DNA of 64,000 nucleotides from Candidatus Tectomicrobia bacterium. GTDB lineage: Bacteria > UBA8248. Position 1 is the first letter of the stretch, and every line of letters begins with the position of its first letter. Location: NCBI GenBank assembly GCA_016192135.1, contig JACPUR010000014.1, forward strand, positions 1 to 64,000, written 5' to 3'. The translations under genes and the position numbers were made by a program. Below the pieces are notes generated by a model, which saw nothing but the letters and a program-made list of their open reading frames with translations, ran no database searches and had not been told where the DNA came from. Below, piece after piece: positions 17,893-25,031 of this stretch.

Positions 17893-18243
17893 ATGCAAAT
17901 CTTCCACTGGGACAGCGTCCCCAGCCATCCGGTTCGTCCCGGAGTAAGCCGTAAGGTGTTCACCGGTGAGGGCGCCATGCTTCTCATCACCGAGTTCGGG
18001 CCCGGCTCGACCGAATCGCCCCACACCCACCCTTTCGAGCAGCTCGTCTTCGTCCTGGAGGGGGACGTGGAGTTCACCCTCGGCGGGGAGAAGCGCGCCG
18101 TGCCGGCCGGCTCGGTCTTCCGCATCCCGCCCGGCACCCCGCACGGCGCCAGCGCCCTCGGCGGCAAGCGCTGCCGCGTCCTCGCCGTCTACGGCCCCCC
18201 GCGGGAGGACGTGCTGAAATATTGCGATTACCAGAAGGAGTGA
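17893..18243 (+). CDS. Cupin-domain protein
   Basis: The 116-aa single-domain cupin has motif 1 SPHTHPFEQLVFVLEGDVEFTLGG, supplying two His and a Glu as metal ligands, and motif 2 FRIPPGTPHGA with the third His, so the metal site is complete. The function could be sensing or a small dioxygenase/isomerase activity and cannot be assigned. AGGAGA precedes the ATG. The leader holds a 7-bp hairpin stem (TTTGTC...GACAAA) upstream of the start. Confidence 0.85.
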   Translation: MQIFHWDSVPSHPVRPGVSRKVFTGEGAMLLITEFGPGSTESPHTHPFEQLVFVLEGDVEFTLGGEKRAVPAGSVFRIPPGTPHGASALGGKRCRVLAVYGPPREDVLKYCDYQKE

Positions 18244-18310
18244 GGGCCATCACGCGAAAACTTTCCATCCCCCGGCACCGTTCGATGGTGGCCACCATGC
18301 CACCGTTCGA

Positions 18311-18410
18311 CCCCTCCCCTCCGCCCCTCCCCTTATCAAGGGGAGGGGATGGGGGTGGGGTGGTTTGCGGGAGTTGCCGCTTTTTCAAGGGGCGGCCGGC
18401 CGCCCCTACG
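18311..18410. repeat. Palindromic repeat pair downstream of the cupin gene
   Basis: A C-run/G-run palindrome (18311-18362) is followed by a short element with GGGGCGGCCGGCCGCCCC core (18389-18410), related to the GTAGGGGC family found throughout the window. No gene lies between 18244 and 18703. Confidence 0.7.
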
Positions 18411-18445
18411 GACAATTCACGCCCCGATCATCTTCTTCCTCAGTC

Positions 18446-18475
18446 CCCTACCTCCGCCTCGGCAGGCCCGAAAGC
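18446..18475. repeat. 30-bp direct repeat of the tail of the downstream lipoprotein gene
   Basis: These 30 bases are identical to 18702-18731, which encode the last codons (ALSGLPRRR-stop) of the LptE-like gene. The copies are 256 bp apart and bracket a block of repeats and IS-end-like motifs. Confidence 0.85.
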
Positions 18476-18502
18476 ATCCGTTGCCTTCGGCGGGGCGGCG
18501 AT

Positions 18503-18662
18503 CTCCCTCCCCCTTTCGGGGGGAGGGCCGGGGAGGCCCCAAGGGCCGGTGGGGTAAAGTGTCACCCATGTACCCGGTCTGATGTGTTACCCATGTAGCC
18601 GGTTGCACAGAGCGCAGCCCGGTGATCTCCCCTCCCCCTCCCCCCTCCCGGAGGGAGGGGGG
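18503..18662. repeat. Repeat block with two IS481-end-like tandem motifs
   Basis: G/C-run palindromes occupy 18503-18541 and 18628-18662. Between them are two tandem 21-bp motifs of the form TGTNACCCATGTANCCGGT (18560-18580 and 18585-18605, 25-bp period). A single related copy lies at 31295-31315. As I recall, such motifs border IS481-type transposase genes; no transposase is present here. Confidence 0.6.
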
Positions 18663-18703
18663 AAAACGAACCGGGCGGATGGATGGCGCATCGCAGCCCC
18701 TCC

Positions 18704-19264
18704 CTACCTCCGCCTCGGCAGGCCCGAAAGCGCCTCCTGGATGGCGGCCTTCATCTCGTCCCCCTGGTGGATCAAGGTCGAGGCGGAGGCCTCGGCCGAC
18801 CACAGGCGCTCCCCCTCCGTGCTCCACAGGGTGAGGGAGACCCGGGCGGTGCACGCGTCGACGCTCTCGCACCGGGCGTCCCCCCGGGCGGCGAGCATCG
18901 CCGGATGCCCCCCCTCCCGCAGGCGCCCGAGCAGCGCCTTCGAGGGCATCACGGGCGGGGCCTCCTCCCCGCCCGGCCAGGGGAGGGGCTCGTAGCCGCG
19001 CGCCGCCAGGGCCTCCTCGACGAGAAAGGTGGCCTCGATCCGGTCCACCTTGCTCCCCGGAGGAGCGGGCACGCCCGCCTTTCGGTAGATGTCGCGGAAG
19101 TACCCCGTCCAGTCGTAGGGATAGGCGAAAGGCGCCACCGCCACCCGCCGCACACCCTCCAGCTCGCCCGAGTTGAACACCTCGGCCTGGCCGCTCAATT
19201 GATAGCCGCAGCCCGCGCACCAGAGCAGGAGGGCCGCCAGGAGGGGCGCGGGCCGCTTCCTCAT
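18704..19264 (-). CDS. Outer-membrane lipoprotein, LptE-like
   Basis: The 186-aa exported lipoprotein has a signal sequence MRKRPAPLLAALLLWCAGC with lipobox CAGC and mature start CGYQLSG. That CGYxL opening is typical of LptE/RlpB, which plugs the LptD lipopolysaccharide translocon. GVRRVAVAPFAYPYD follows near residue 40. A conserved LptE assignment is not certain, and it could be a DUF799-type lipoprotein. The ATG overlaps the stop of the preceding gene (ATGA), so the two are coupled. Its 3' end is duplicated 256 bp downstream. Confidence 0.7.
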   Translation of the reverse strand: MRKRPAPLLAALLLWCAGCGYQLSGQAEVFNSGELEGVRRVAVAPFAYPYDWTGYFRDIYRKAGVPAPPGSKVDRIEATFLVEEALAARGYEPLPWPGGEEAPPVMPSKALLGRLREGGHPAMLAARGDARCESVDACTARVSLTLWSTEGERLWSAEASASTLIHQGDEMKAAIQEALSGLPRRR

Positions 19265-20001
19265 CCGAACATCCCCCCGCGCCCCAGGAGCAGCCCGAGG
19301 CCCGCCAGCAGCTCTCTCCCGGCCCAGGCGTAGGCCCCGGCCAGCCGGCCGGGGAGGCTCCACGCGAAGGCGGCGAACGCCCCCGCGCCCCCCGCCGCCG
19401 CGAGCGCCGTCCCGCCCGCGAAGAACCCGCCCGCGAAGGCGATCACCGTCCACGAGAAGAAGCGCCCGCCGCGGGCGATGTCGGGCTGGGCCGAGCGCAG
19501 CACCCGCAGGGTCATCGTCAAGTGGAAGCTCAAGGCGAGGCCCACCGCGAAGGCCGTGGCCCGGTCCACCCAGGGCGACCCGGCCACGCGCCCCGCCAGG
19601 GCGCCCGCGGCCAGCGCCAGCGCGGCCAGCAGCGGGAAAAAGTACGGCGCCAGGGTGATGAGGAAGTTCGTCCCGCTCAGGGCCACCTTCCCGTCCGCGC
19701 GGGAGACCTCGAAGCGGCTCACCTTCTTCCCCATGAGAAGGGCGAAGGCCAAGTGGGTGAACTCGTGCGCGAAGGTGTAGAGGAACTCGGGCGGCCGCAG
19801 GCGGTGCCAGGCGAGGTAGGCGAGCGCCCCGGCGAGGAAGGCCCAGCCCCCGGGGGAGAGGAGGAAGCCCGGCTCCCCGCCTCCCCGGTGGAGGAAGGCC
19901 CCGGGCGCCGCCGCCGCGAGCGCCTCCGCCAGCGCCCAACAGGCGGGCAGGAGCAGGAGGCCCCCCATCCACGCGAGGGGCCGGAGCAGGATCTTCCTCA
20001 T
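19261..20001 (-). CDS. M50-like membrane metallopeptidase homologue
   Basis: The 246-aa polytopic protein has about six hydrophobic segments and the motif YTFAHEFTHLAFALLMGKKV near residue 80. HEFTH matches the HExxH zinc motif of site-2-protease-type (M50) enzymes, and FPLLAALALAAGA follows as a later helix. No clear second metal motif (NxxPxPxLDG) is visible, so activity is uncertain. The gene is translationally coupled to the lipoprotein gene downstream. Confidence 0.7.
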   Translation of the reverse strand: MRKILLRPLAWMGGLLLLPACWALAEALAAAAPGAFLHRGGGEPGFLLSPGGWAFLAGALAYLAWHRLRPPEFLYTFAHEFTHLAFALLMGKKVSRFEVSRADGKVALSGTNFLITLAPYFFPLLAALALAAGALAGRVAGSPWVDRATAFAVGLALSFHLTMTLRVLRSAQPDIARGGRFFSWTVIAFAGGFFAGGTALAAAGGAGAFAAFAWSLPGRLAGAYAWAGRELLAGLGLLLGRGGMFG

Positions 20002-20175
20002 CCCCGTTTCCCGTCCCGGGCGGCCACTTCCCTCATGCGGGCCAGGATAGCGGGTCAAGTCCGCCCCTCCAACTCCATGGGACATCGGATTGACGGCGGG
20101 GCGCCGGAGCGCCAAATTCCCTGCGGGCCGCCAGTGGCATAGAATGATCCCCTTCCCTCCCCCTGGAGAGCCCTC

Positions 20176-20703
20176 ATGTATACCGCCCCGGACGTCGTCG
20201 CCAAGACCCTGGAGCTCAACTCCAACCTCGTCCGCATGGCCCTCGAAGGCCTGAGCGACGAGGAGTTCCTCCAGCAGCCCAAGGCGGACTGCAACCCCAT
20301 CGCCTGGCTCCTCTGGCACATGACCCGCGTCGAGGACTCCATCCTCTCCCGCTTCAGCGGCGAGCCCCAGGTCTGGATCGAGGGGGGCTGGCACGAGCGC
20401 ATCCAGGCACCCGGCGGCGCCGAGGACGCCGGCATGGGGAACAAGATGGAGCAGGTCTGCGCCTTCCGGGCCGGGAAGGAAGACCTCCTCGCCTACGCCG
20501 AGGCCGTGCGCCAAAACACCCAGGACATCCTCCCCGCCATCTCCACCGAGATGCTCACGGCGAAGGTGGAGAACCCGCCCTCCCCCGCCGTCCAGCGGCA
20601 GGGCGATTTCCTCAGCATCCTGCTCACCGACTACTCCCACCACGCGGGCCAGATCTGCTACCTCCGCGGCTACATCAAGGGGGCCGGCTGGCTGCCGTTC
20701 TAG
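20176..20703 (+). CDS. DinB-family protein (first copy)
   Basis: The 175-aa four-helix-bundle protein of the DinB/YfiT superfamily typically binds a divalent metal through three histidines. Candidates here are H49 in WLLWHMTRVED and the pair in TDYSHHAGQICYLRG near residue 155. Members act as thiol-dependent transferases or have unknown stress roles. It is a paralogue of the 20838-21365 product (shared KTLELNS, WLLWHMTR and DYSHHAGQICYLRG), so a local duplication is likely. It precedes the ArsR/AHSA1 cluster. Confidence 0.87.
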   Translation: MYTAPDVVAKTLELNSNLVRMALEGLSDEEFLQQPKADCNPIAWLLWHMTRVEDSILSRFSGEPQVWIEGGWHERIQAPGGAEDAGMGNKMEQVCAFRAGKEDLLAYAEAVRQNTQDILPAISTEMLTAKVENPPSPAVQRQGDFLSILLTDYSHHAGQICYLRGYIKGAGWLPF

Positions 20704-20755
20704 CGGAAGGCCCCGGCTCTAGCGGAAGGCCCCGGCGGCGCCTGGATTTTCCCCC

Positions 20756-20799
20756 TTGACGGAACGCATTGGCCGCCTTATTATTAACCAAGTGGTTAA
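20756..20799 (+). promoter_or_regulatory. Promoter with overlapping palindromic operator
   Basis: TTGACG (20756-20761), a 17-bp spacer and TATTAT (20779-20784) form a strong sigma70 promoter. A perfect inverted repeat TTAACCA-AG-TGGTTAA (20784-20799) begins at the last base of the -10 box, well placed to block transcription. The ArsR-type repressor encoded downstream (21384-21794) is the likely ligand; that link is inference. Confidence 0.75.
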
Positions 20800-20837
20800 A
20801 TATCATCGGCCCCCCCCTTGAGACAGGAGACGCGCCC

Positions 20838-21365
20838 ATGAACGCCGCGGACCTCATCGCCAAGACCCTTGAGCTGAACAGCCAGGCCCTCGTGAGCAAG
20901 GCCCTCGACGGCCTCACCGACGAGGACCTCCTCAAGCAGCCCGGCAAGGACTCCAACCCCACCGGCTGGCTCCTCTGGCACATGACCCGCACCGAGGACG
21001 GCCTCATCGCCCAGCTCGCCGGCAAGCCCCAGGTCTGGGCCGGGGACGGATGGGAGAAGCGCATTCCCCTCCCGGCCGGCACCAACGACAGCGGCTTCGG
21101 GCACACCATGGAGCAGGTGCGGGCCTTCCGGGCCAAGAAACAGGATCTCCTCGACTACGCCCAGGCGGTGCGGAAGAACACCCTCGCCCTCCTGCCCTCC
21201 GTCCCCCCCGAGGCCTTCGACCGGAAGCTGGAGAGCCCGCCCAACCCGGCCGTCCAGACGGCGGGGGACTTCATGGCCGTCCTGCTCCTCGACTACTCCC
21301 ACCACGCCGGCCAGATCTGCTACCTCCGGGGCCACTTCAAGGGCCACGGCTGGCTCGGGTTCTGA
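20838..21365 (+). CDS. DinB-family protein (second copy)
   Basis: The 175-aa paralogue of the preceding DinB protein has the same metal-ligand pattern (WLLWHMTRTED, LDYSHHAGQICYLRG). ATG 20838 is chosen because CAGGAGA lies upstream and the paralogue begins at the matching residue. It is the first gene after the promoter/operator at 20756-20799 and starts a run of closely spaced genes: ArsR, DUF899, AHSA1, AHSA1, a membrane protein, and AHSA1. Confidence 0.88.
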   Translation: MNAADLIAKTLELNSQALVSKALDGLTDEDLLKQPGKDSNPTGWLLWHMTRTEDGLIAQLAGKPQVWAGDGWEKRIPLPAGTNDSGFGHTMEQVRAFRAKKQDLLDYAQAVRKNTLALLPSVPPEAFDRKLESPPNPAVQTAGDFMAVLLLDYSHHAGQICYLRGHFKGHGWLGF

Positions 21366-21383
21366 CCGATCGCAGGAGAGCCC

Positions 21384-21794
21384 ATGCCCCCCGCCCTCGA
21401 CCGCACCTTCGCCGCCCTGGCCGACCCCACCCGGCGGGCCATCCTCGCCCGCCTCGCCCAGGGGGAGGCCAGCGTCACCGCGCTCGCCGCCCCCTTCCGC
21501 ATGTCGCTCCCGGCCGTCTCGAAGCACCTGCGGGTGCTCGAGCGGGCGGGGCTCGTGGGGCGCAGCCGGGAGGGCCGGGTCCACCGCCTGCGCCTGGAGG
21601 CCTCGCCCCTGCGCGAGGCGGAGGCGTGGATCGCCCGCTACCGCCGCTTCTGGGAGGCGCAGTTCGACGCCCTCGCCCGCTACCTGGAGGAGACGGCGGA
21701 GGAGCCTCATGCGCCGGAGCCCCCATTTGAGCCCAAGCCGCCCTCCGCCCCCTCGCCGCCCGCCGGGGGAAAGCGCCGGCGGAGGCGCGGATAA
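21384..21794 (+). CDS. ArsR-family transcriptional regulator
   Basis: The 136-aa repressor has a winged helix-turn-helix: [61 protein letters not shown] (residues ~4-65). It lacks the metal-binding ELCVCDL motif of metalloregulators and instead resembles the SdpR-like group usually encoded beside AHSA1 proteins, as here. The basic C-terminus (GGKRRRRRG) is derived from a proline-rich tail of doubtful conservation. It lies 18 bp after the second DinB gene with AGGAGA upstream. It probably regulates its own operon via the 20784-20799 palindrome. Confidence 0.9.
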   Translation: MPPALDRTFAALADPTRRAILARLAQGEASVTALAAPFRMSLPAVSKHLRVLERAGLVGRSREGRVHRLRLEASPLREAEAWIARYRRFWEAQFDALARYLEETAEEPHAPEPPFEPKPPSAPSPPAGGKRRRRRG

Positions 21795-21812
21795 GGAAGA
21801 AGGAGACAATCC

Positions 21813-22538
21813 ATGAAAACGATCGAGACGGCGGCGCACAGGGCCGTGTCGCGGGAGGCGTGGCTCGAAGCGCGCAGGGCGCTCCTGGACAAGGAGAAGG
21901 ATTTGACCCGCCGGCGCGACGAATTGAGCCGGCGGAGGCGCGAGCTGCCCTGGGTCAGGGTGGACAAGAATTACATCTTCGACGCGCCGGATGGGAAGAA
22001 ATCCCTGGCCGATCTCTTCGGGGGCAAGAGCCAGATCATGATCTACCACTTCATGTTCGGGCCGGACTGGGAGGAGGGCTGCCGCAGCTGCTCGTTCCTG
22101 TCCGATCATATCGACGGCGCCAACCGGCACCTCCCGCACCGCGGCGTGCGCCTGCTGGCGGCCTCCCGCGCCCCCCTGGCCAAGATCGAGAGGTTCAAGA
22201 AACGCATGGGCTGGCGCTTCGAGTGGGTTTCATCCCTCGGCAGCGACTTCAACTTCGACTACGGCGTGTCGTTCGCGAAAGAAGATGTGGCGAAGGACCA
22301 GGTGAACTACAACTACGCGGTCTCGACCGCGCACGGCAGCGAGGAACTCCCCGGGCTGAGCGCGTTCTATAAGGACCCGGCCGGCGCCGTCTTCCATACC
22401 TATTCCGCCTACGCGCGCGGGCTCGACATGCTCATCGGCGCGTACAACTTCCTCGACCTGGCGCCGATGGGCCGGGACGAGGAGGGCTTTTCTTTCACCA
22501 TGGAGTGGGTGCGTCACCACGACCGGTACGGAGCGTAG
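21813..22538 (+). CDS. DUF899-family thioredoxin-like protein
   Basis: The 241-aa thioredoxin-fold protein of the DUF899 family has LPWVRVDKNYIFDAPDGKKSLADLFGGKSQIMIYHFMFGPDWEEGCRSCSFLSDHIDGA, where CRSC is the family's CxxC. GSDFNFDYGVSF and the closing GRDEEGFSFTMEWVRHHDRYG are also typical. The function is undefined; the CxxC suggests redox activity. It is commonly found with ArsR and AHSA1 genes. AAGGAGA precedes the ATG. Confidence 0.88.
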   Translation: MKTIETAAHRAVSREAWLEARRALLDKEKDLTRRRDELSRRRRELPWVRVDKNYIFDAPDGKKSLADLFGGKSQIMIYHFMFGPDWEEGCRSCSFLSDHIDGANRHLPHRGVRLLAASRAPLAKIERFKKRMGWRFEWVSSLGSDFNFDYGVSFAKEDVAKDQVNYNYAVSTAHGSEELPGLSAFYKDPAGAVFHTYSAYARGLDMLIGAYNFLDLAPMGRDEEGFSFTMEWVRHHDRYGA

Positions 22539-22598
22539 AGGAGAGCGTCCCGCCCGGGGGCGAAGCCCGGGCCGCCGCCCGCCCGAAGGAGAACGCCC

Positions 22599-23048
22599 AT
22601 GCCCGCCTCCCCGGCCGGCATCCACCTCCGGCTCACGCGGACCTTCGAGGCGCCGCGCGAAAAAGTCTTCCGCGCCTGGACCGACCCGGAGGCGCTGAAG
22701 CGCTGGTGGGGACCCGCCGACTTCGACTGCATCGAGGCCCAGAGCGACCCGCGCCCGGGGGGCCGCTACCGCATCACCGTCCGGGAGAGGGAGAAGGGCG
22801 AGGTCTACACCGTCCTCGGCGAGTACCGGGAGGTCGAGCCCCCCGCCCGCCTTGTCTACACCTGGCGCTGGGGGCACTGGGACGCGGCCGCGGAGGAGAG
22901 CCTCGTCACCGTCGAGTTTCACGCGCGGGGCGCCTCCACCGAGCTCACCCTCGTCCACGAGCGCTTCCCGGACGAGGGCACGCGCGACCAGCACAGCCAG
23001 GGCTGGGCGAGCACCCTCGGCTGCCTGGCGGAATACCTGGGCGGATGA
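22599..23048 (+). CDS. AHSA1/SRPBCC-domain protein (copy 1)
   Basis: The 149-aa START/Bet v1-like ligand-binding protein has RTFEAPREKVFRAWTDPEALKRWWGP at the N-terminus and a C-terminal helix (DQHSQGWASTLGCLAEYLGG). The family fold encloses a hydrophobic cavity and the ligand is unknown. GAAGGAG precedes the ATG. It is one of three AHSA1 paralogues in 2 kb that keep the same opening and closing motifs, so tandem duplication is likely. Confidence 0.9.
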   Translation: MPASPAGIHLRLTRTFEAPREKVFRAWTDPEALKRWWGPADFDCIEAQSDPRPGGRYRITVREREKGEVYTVLGEYREVEPPARLVYTWRWGHWDAAAEESLVTVEFHARGASTELTLVHERFPDEGTRDQHSQGWASTLGCLAEYLGG

Positions 23049-23093
23049 CCTCGGGCCGGACATGACGCCGACCCCCAGAGGAGGAGCTTGATC

Positions 23094-23552
23094 GTGCCCG
23101 CTCTCCCGGCCCGCGCCCTCCACACCCTGCGCCTCGTCCGCACCTTCGAGGCGCCGCGCGAGAGGGTCTTCCGCGCCTGGACCGACCCCGAGGCGCTGAA
23201 GGAGTGGTACGGGCCGGACGGGTGGTCCACCCCCAGCGCGGAGGTGGACCTCCGGGCGGGAGGCGGCTACCGGATCACCATGAAGGGCCCGGAAGGCGAG
23301 GAGATCCGCCTGAGCGGGACCTTCCGGGAGGTCCGGCCGCCGGAGCGGCTCGTCTACACCTGGAATTGGGAGAAATTCCACCTCGACCTCGGCGGCTTGG
23401 GGGAAACGCTGGTCACGGTTGAATTTCACGAGCGGGGCGGCGCCACGGAGCTGATCCTCACGCACGAGCGGTTCCCCCGCGCCGAAACCCGCGATCTGCA
23501 CGGGGGGGGCTGGGCGAGCACCCTCGATTGCCTGGCGGAATACCTGGGCTGA
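23094..23552 (+). CDS. AHSA1/SRPBCC-domain protein (copy 2)
   Basis: The 152-aa paralogue has RTFEAPRERVFRAWTDPEALKEWYGPDGW near the start and DLHGGGWASTLDCLAEYLG at the end. I chose GTG 23094, 9 nt after AGGAGG. A TTG at 23088 is in frame but too close to that site. It lies between AHSA1 copy 1 and a small membrane protein. Confidence 0.88.
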   Translation: MPALPARALHTLRLVRTFEAPRERVFRAWTDPEALKEWYGPDGWSTPSAEVDLRAGGGYRITMKGPEGEEIRLSGTFREVRPPERLVYTWNWEKFHLDLGGLGETLVTVEFHERGGATELILTHERFPRAETRDLHGGGWASTLDCLAEYLG

Positions 23553-23578
23553 GCCTTCCACGGGAAAGGAGTCTCCGC

Positions 23579-24016
23579 ATGATCGATCGCCGCTTCCTCA
23601 CCATCGCGCTGGGCTACGTCGCGGTCACCTTCGTCCTCGCCGTCCTCTGGCACCTGGTGCTGTTCAAGGGCGTCTACGACGCGCTCGGCTACGTGGGGCG
23701 CAAGGAGCCGATCTTCGCCCTGGGCCTCCTCTCCATGGTGGTGCAGGGGGCGGCGCTGGGCGGGCTCTTCCCGCGCTTCGCGCGGGGCGGGGACCCCTAC
23801 CGGGAGGGGCTCCGCTTCAGCCTGGCGATGGGGGCCTTCTTCTGGAGCTGCCACGTCCTCGCGGCGGCGGCGAAGAACCCCATCTCCCCGATCCCGACCT
23901 TCGTGGCCATCGAGACGGCCTATCTCCTGATCCAGTTCACCCTGGCGGGCCTGATCATCGGGTGGGCCCACCGGCCCGGCACGGCCCCCGCCGCGCGCTT
24001 CGCCGCCAAGGCGTGA
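23579..24016 (+). CDS. Small four-helix membrane protein
   Basis: The 145-aa protein has four hydrophobic helices (roughly residues 6-26, 48-68, 85-103, 115-133). I do not recognise a definite family; the layout resembles DUF1761/DUF2177-type inner-membrane proteins. It sits between two AHSA1 genes and has AAAGGAG upstream of its ATG, so it is part of the same transcription unit. Confidence 0.72.
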   Translation: MIDRRFLTIALGYVAVTFVLAVLWHLVLFKGVYDALGYVGRKEPIFALGLLSMVVQGAALGGLFPRFARGGDPYREGLRFSLAMGAFFWSCHVLAAAAKNPISPIPTFVAIETAYLLIQFTLAGLIIGWAHRPGTAPAARFAAKA

Positions 24017-24041
24017 GAGACTCGAAAAAAAAGGAGGCCCC

Positions 24042-24491
24042 ATGTCCATCCCCCAGACCCAGCCCCTCCACACCCTGCGCCTCACCCGCGTCTTCAACGC
24101 CCCCCGCGAGCGGGTCTGGCGCGCCTGGACCGACCCGGAGCAGATAAAGCACTGGTGGGGGCCCAAGGGCTTCACCGCCCCCAGCATCGAGATGGACCTC
24201 CGGCCGGGCGGCCGCTACCGAATCGCCATGCGCCCGCCCGAGGGGGAAATTTTTCACCTGAACGGGGTCTTCCAGGAGGTCCTCCCGCCCGAGCGGCTGG
24301 TCTACACCTTCCAGTGGGAGAAGCCCGGCTGGGACTACCCCGAGACCCTGGTGACGGCCGAGTTCCGGGACCTGGGCGGCCGGACCGAGCTCGTCCTCAT
24401 CCACGAGCGGTTCCCCGAGGAGAAGATGCGGAACGATCACGAGGGCGGCTGGACGGGCACCCTCGACCGCCTGGCGGAGCTGCTGGGCTGA
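24042..24491 (+). CDS. AHSA1/SRPBCC-domain protein (copy 3)
   Basis: The 149-aa third paralogue reads LTRVFNAPRERVWRAWTDPEQIKHWWGPKGFTAPSIEMDLRPGGRYRIAM and ends HEGGWTGTLDRLAELLG. A strong AAAAAAGGAGG ribosome site precedes the ATG 25 bp after the membrane-protein gene. The opening HTLRLTRVF matches copy 2 more closely than copy 1, suggesting serial duplication. Confidence 0.9.
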   Translation: MSIPQTQPLHTLRLTRVFNAPRERVWRAWTDPEQIKHWWGPKGFTAPSIEMDLRPGGRYRIAMRPPEGEIFHLNGVFQEVLPPERLVYTFQWEKPGWDYPETLVTAEFRDLGGRTELVLIHERFPEEKMRNDHEGGWTGTLDRLAELLG

Positions 24492-24508
24492 GCAGGGGGT
24501 GTTCCCGC

Positions 24509-24655
24509 TCCGTAGGGGCAGGCCCCTCCGCCCCGCGCGACACGTCGCGCGGGGGCCCCAAATTCGACGCCTGCCCCGGGCGGCCATGGCCGGTCGCCCC
24601 TGCGGACGTACACGGCCCCGGTTTCCGTAGGGGCGTATGGCAATACGCCCCTGCC
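24509..24655. repeat. GTAGGGGC-family repeat cluster
   Basis: This holds several joined modules of the GTAGGGGC...GCCCCTAC family, including a clear palindrome at 24625-24655 whose centre is GTATGGCAATAC. It separates the AHSA1 operon from the TfoX gene. Confidence 0.75.
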
Positions 24656-24704
24656 CAAGACGGTGAAGGAGATCGGCGGCGGGTTTCCGCACGGAGGTGT
24701 CCAC

Positions 24705-25031
24705 ATGGCCTATGACGAGAAGCTGGCCGCGCGCGTCCGCCGGGCGCTCGCGGGGCGCAGGGGCATCGAGGAGAAGAAGATGTTCGGGGGCCTGACCTTC
24801 ATGCTCCGGGGCCACATGTGCTGCGGGGTGCTGAAGGACGACCTCATCCTGCGGGTGGGGCCCGGGCGGGCGGCCCGGGCGCTGCGCTCGCCCCACGCCC
24901 GGCCCTTCGACTTCACGGGCAGGCCCATGACGGGCATCGTCGCGGTCGCCCCTTCCGGCTGCCGCGCCGCCGCCCTCAGGCGCTGGCTGGCGCTCGCCGA
25001 GGACTTCGCCTCTTCCCTGCCCCCGAAGTGA
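24705..25031 (+). CDS. TfoX N-terminal-domain protein
   Basis: The 108-aa protein has the TfoX_N fold: MAYDEKLAARVRRALAG, EEKKMFGGLTFMLRGHMCCGVLKDDLILRVGP and ARPFDFTGRPMTGIVAV. Such stand-alone domains are common beside ArsR/AHSA1 genes and have no proven function; full TfoX activates competence in other bacteria. CGGAGGTG precedes ATG 24705. Its 3' end overlaps by 56 bp the tail of the convergent gp27-like frame. Confidence 0.88.
   Translation: MAYDEKLAARVRRALAGRRGIEEKKMFGGLTFMLRGHMCCGVLKDDLILRVGPGRAARALRSPHARPFDFTGRPMTGIVAVAPSGCRAAALRRWLALAEDFASSLPPK

Noticed and set aside
18560-18605. Possible CRISPR repeat (two units, 25-bp period)
   Set aside because: Only two diverged units with no spacer-like stretches; better read as IS-end motifs.
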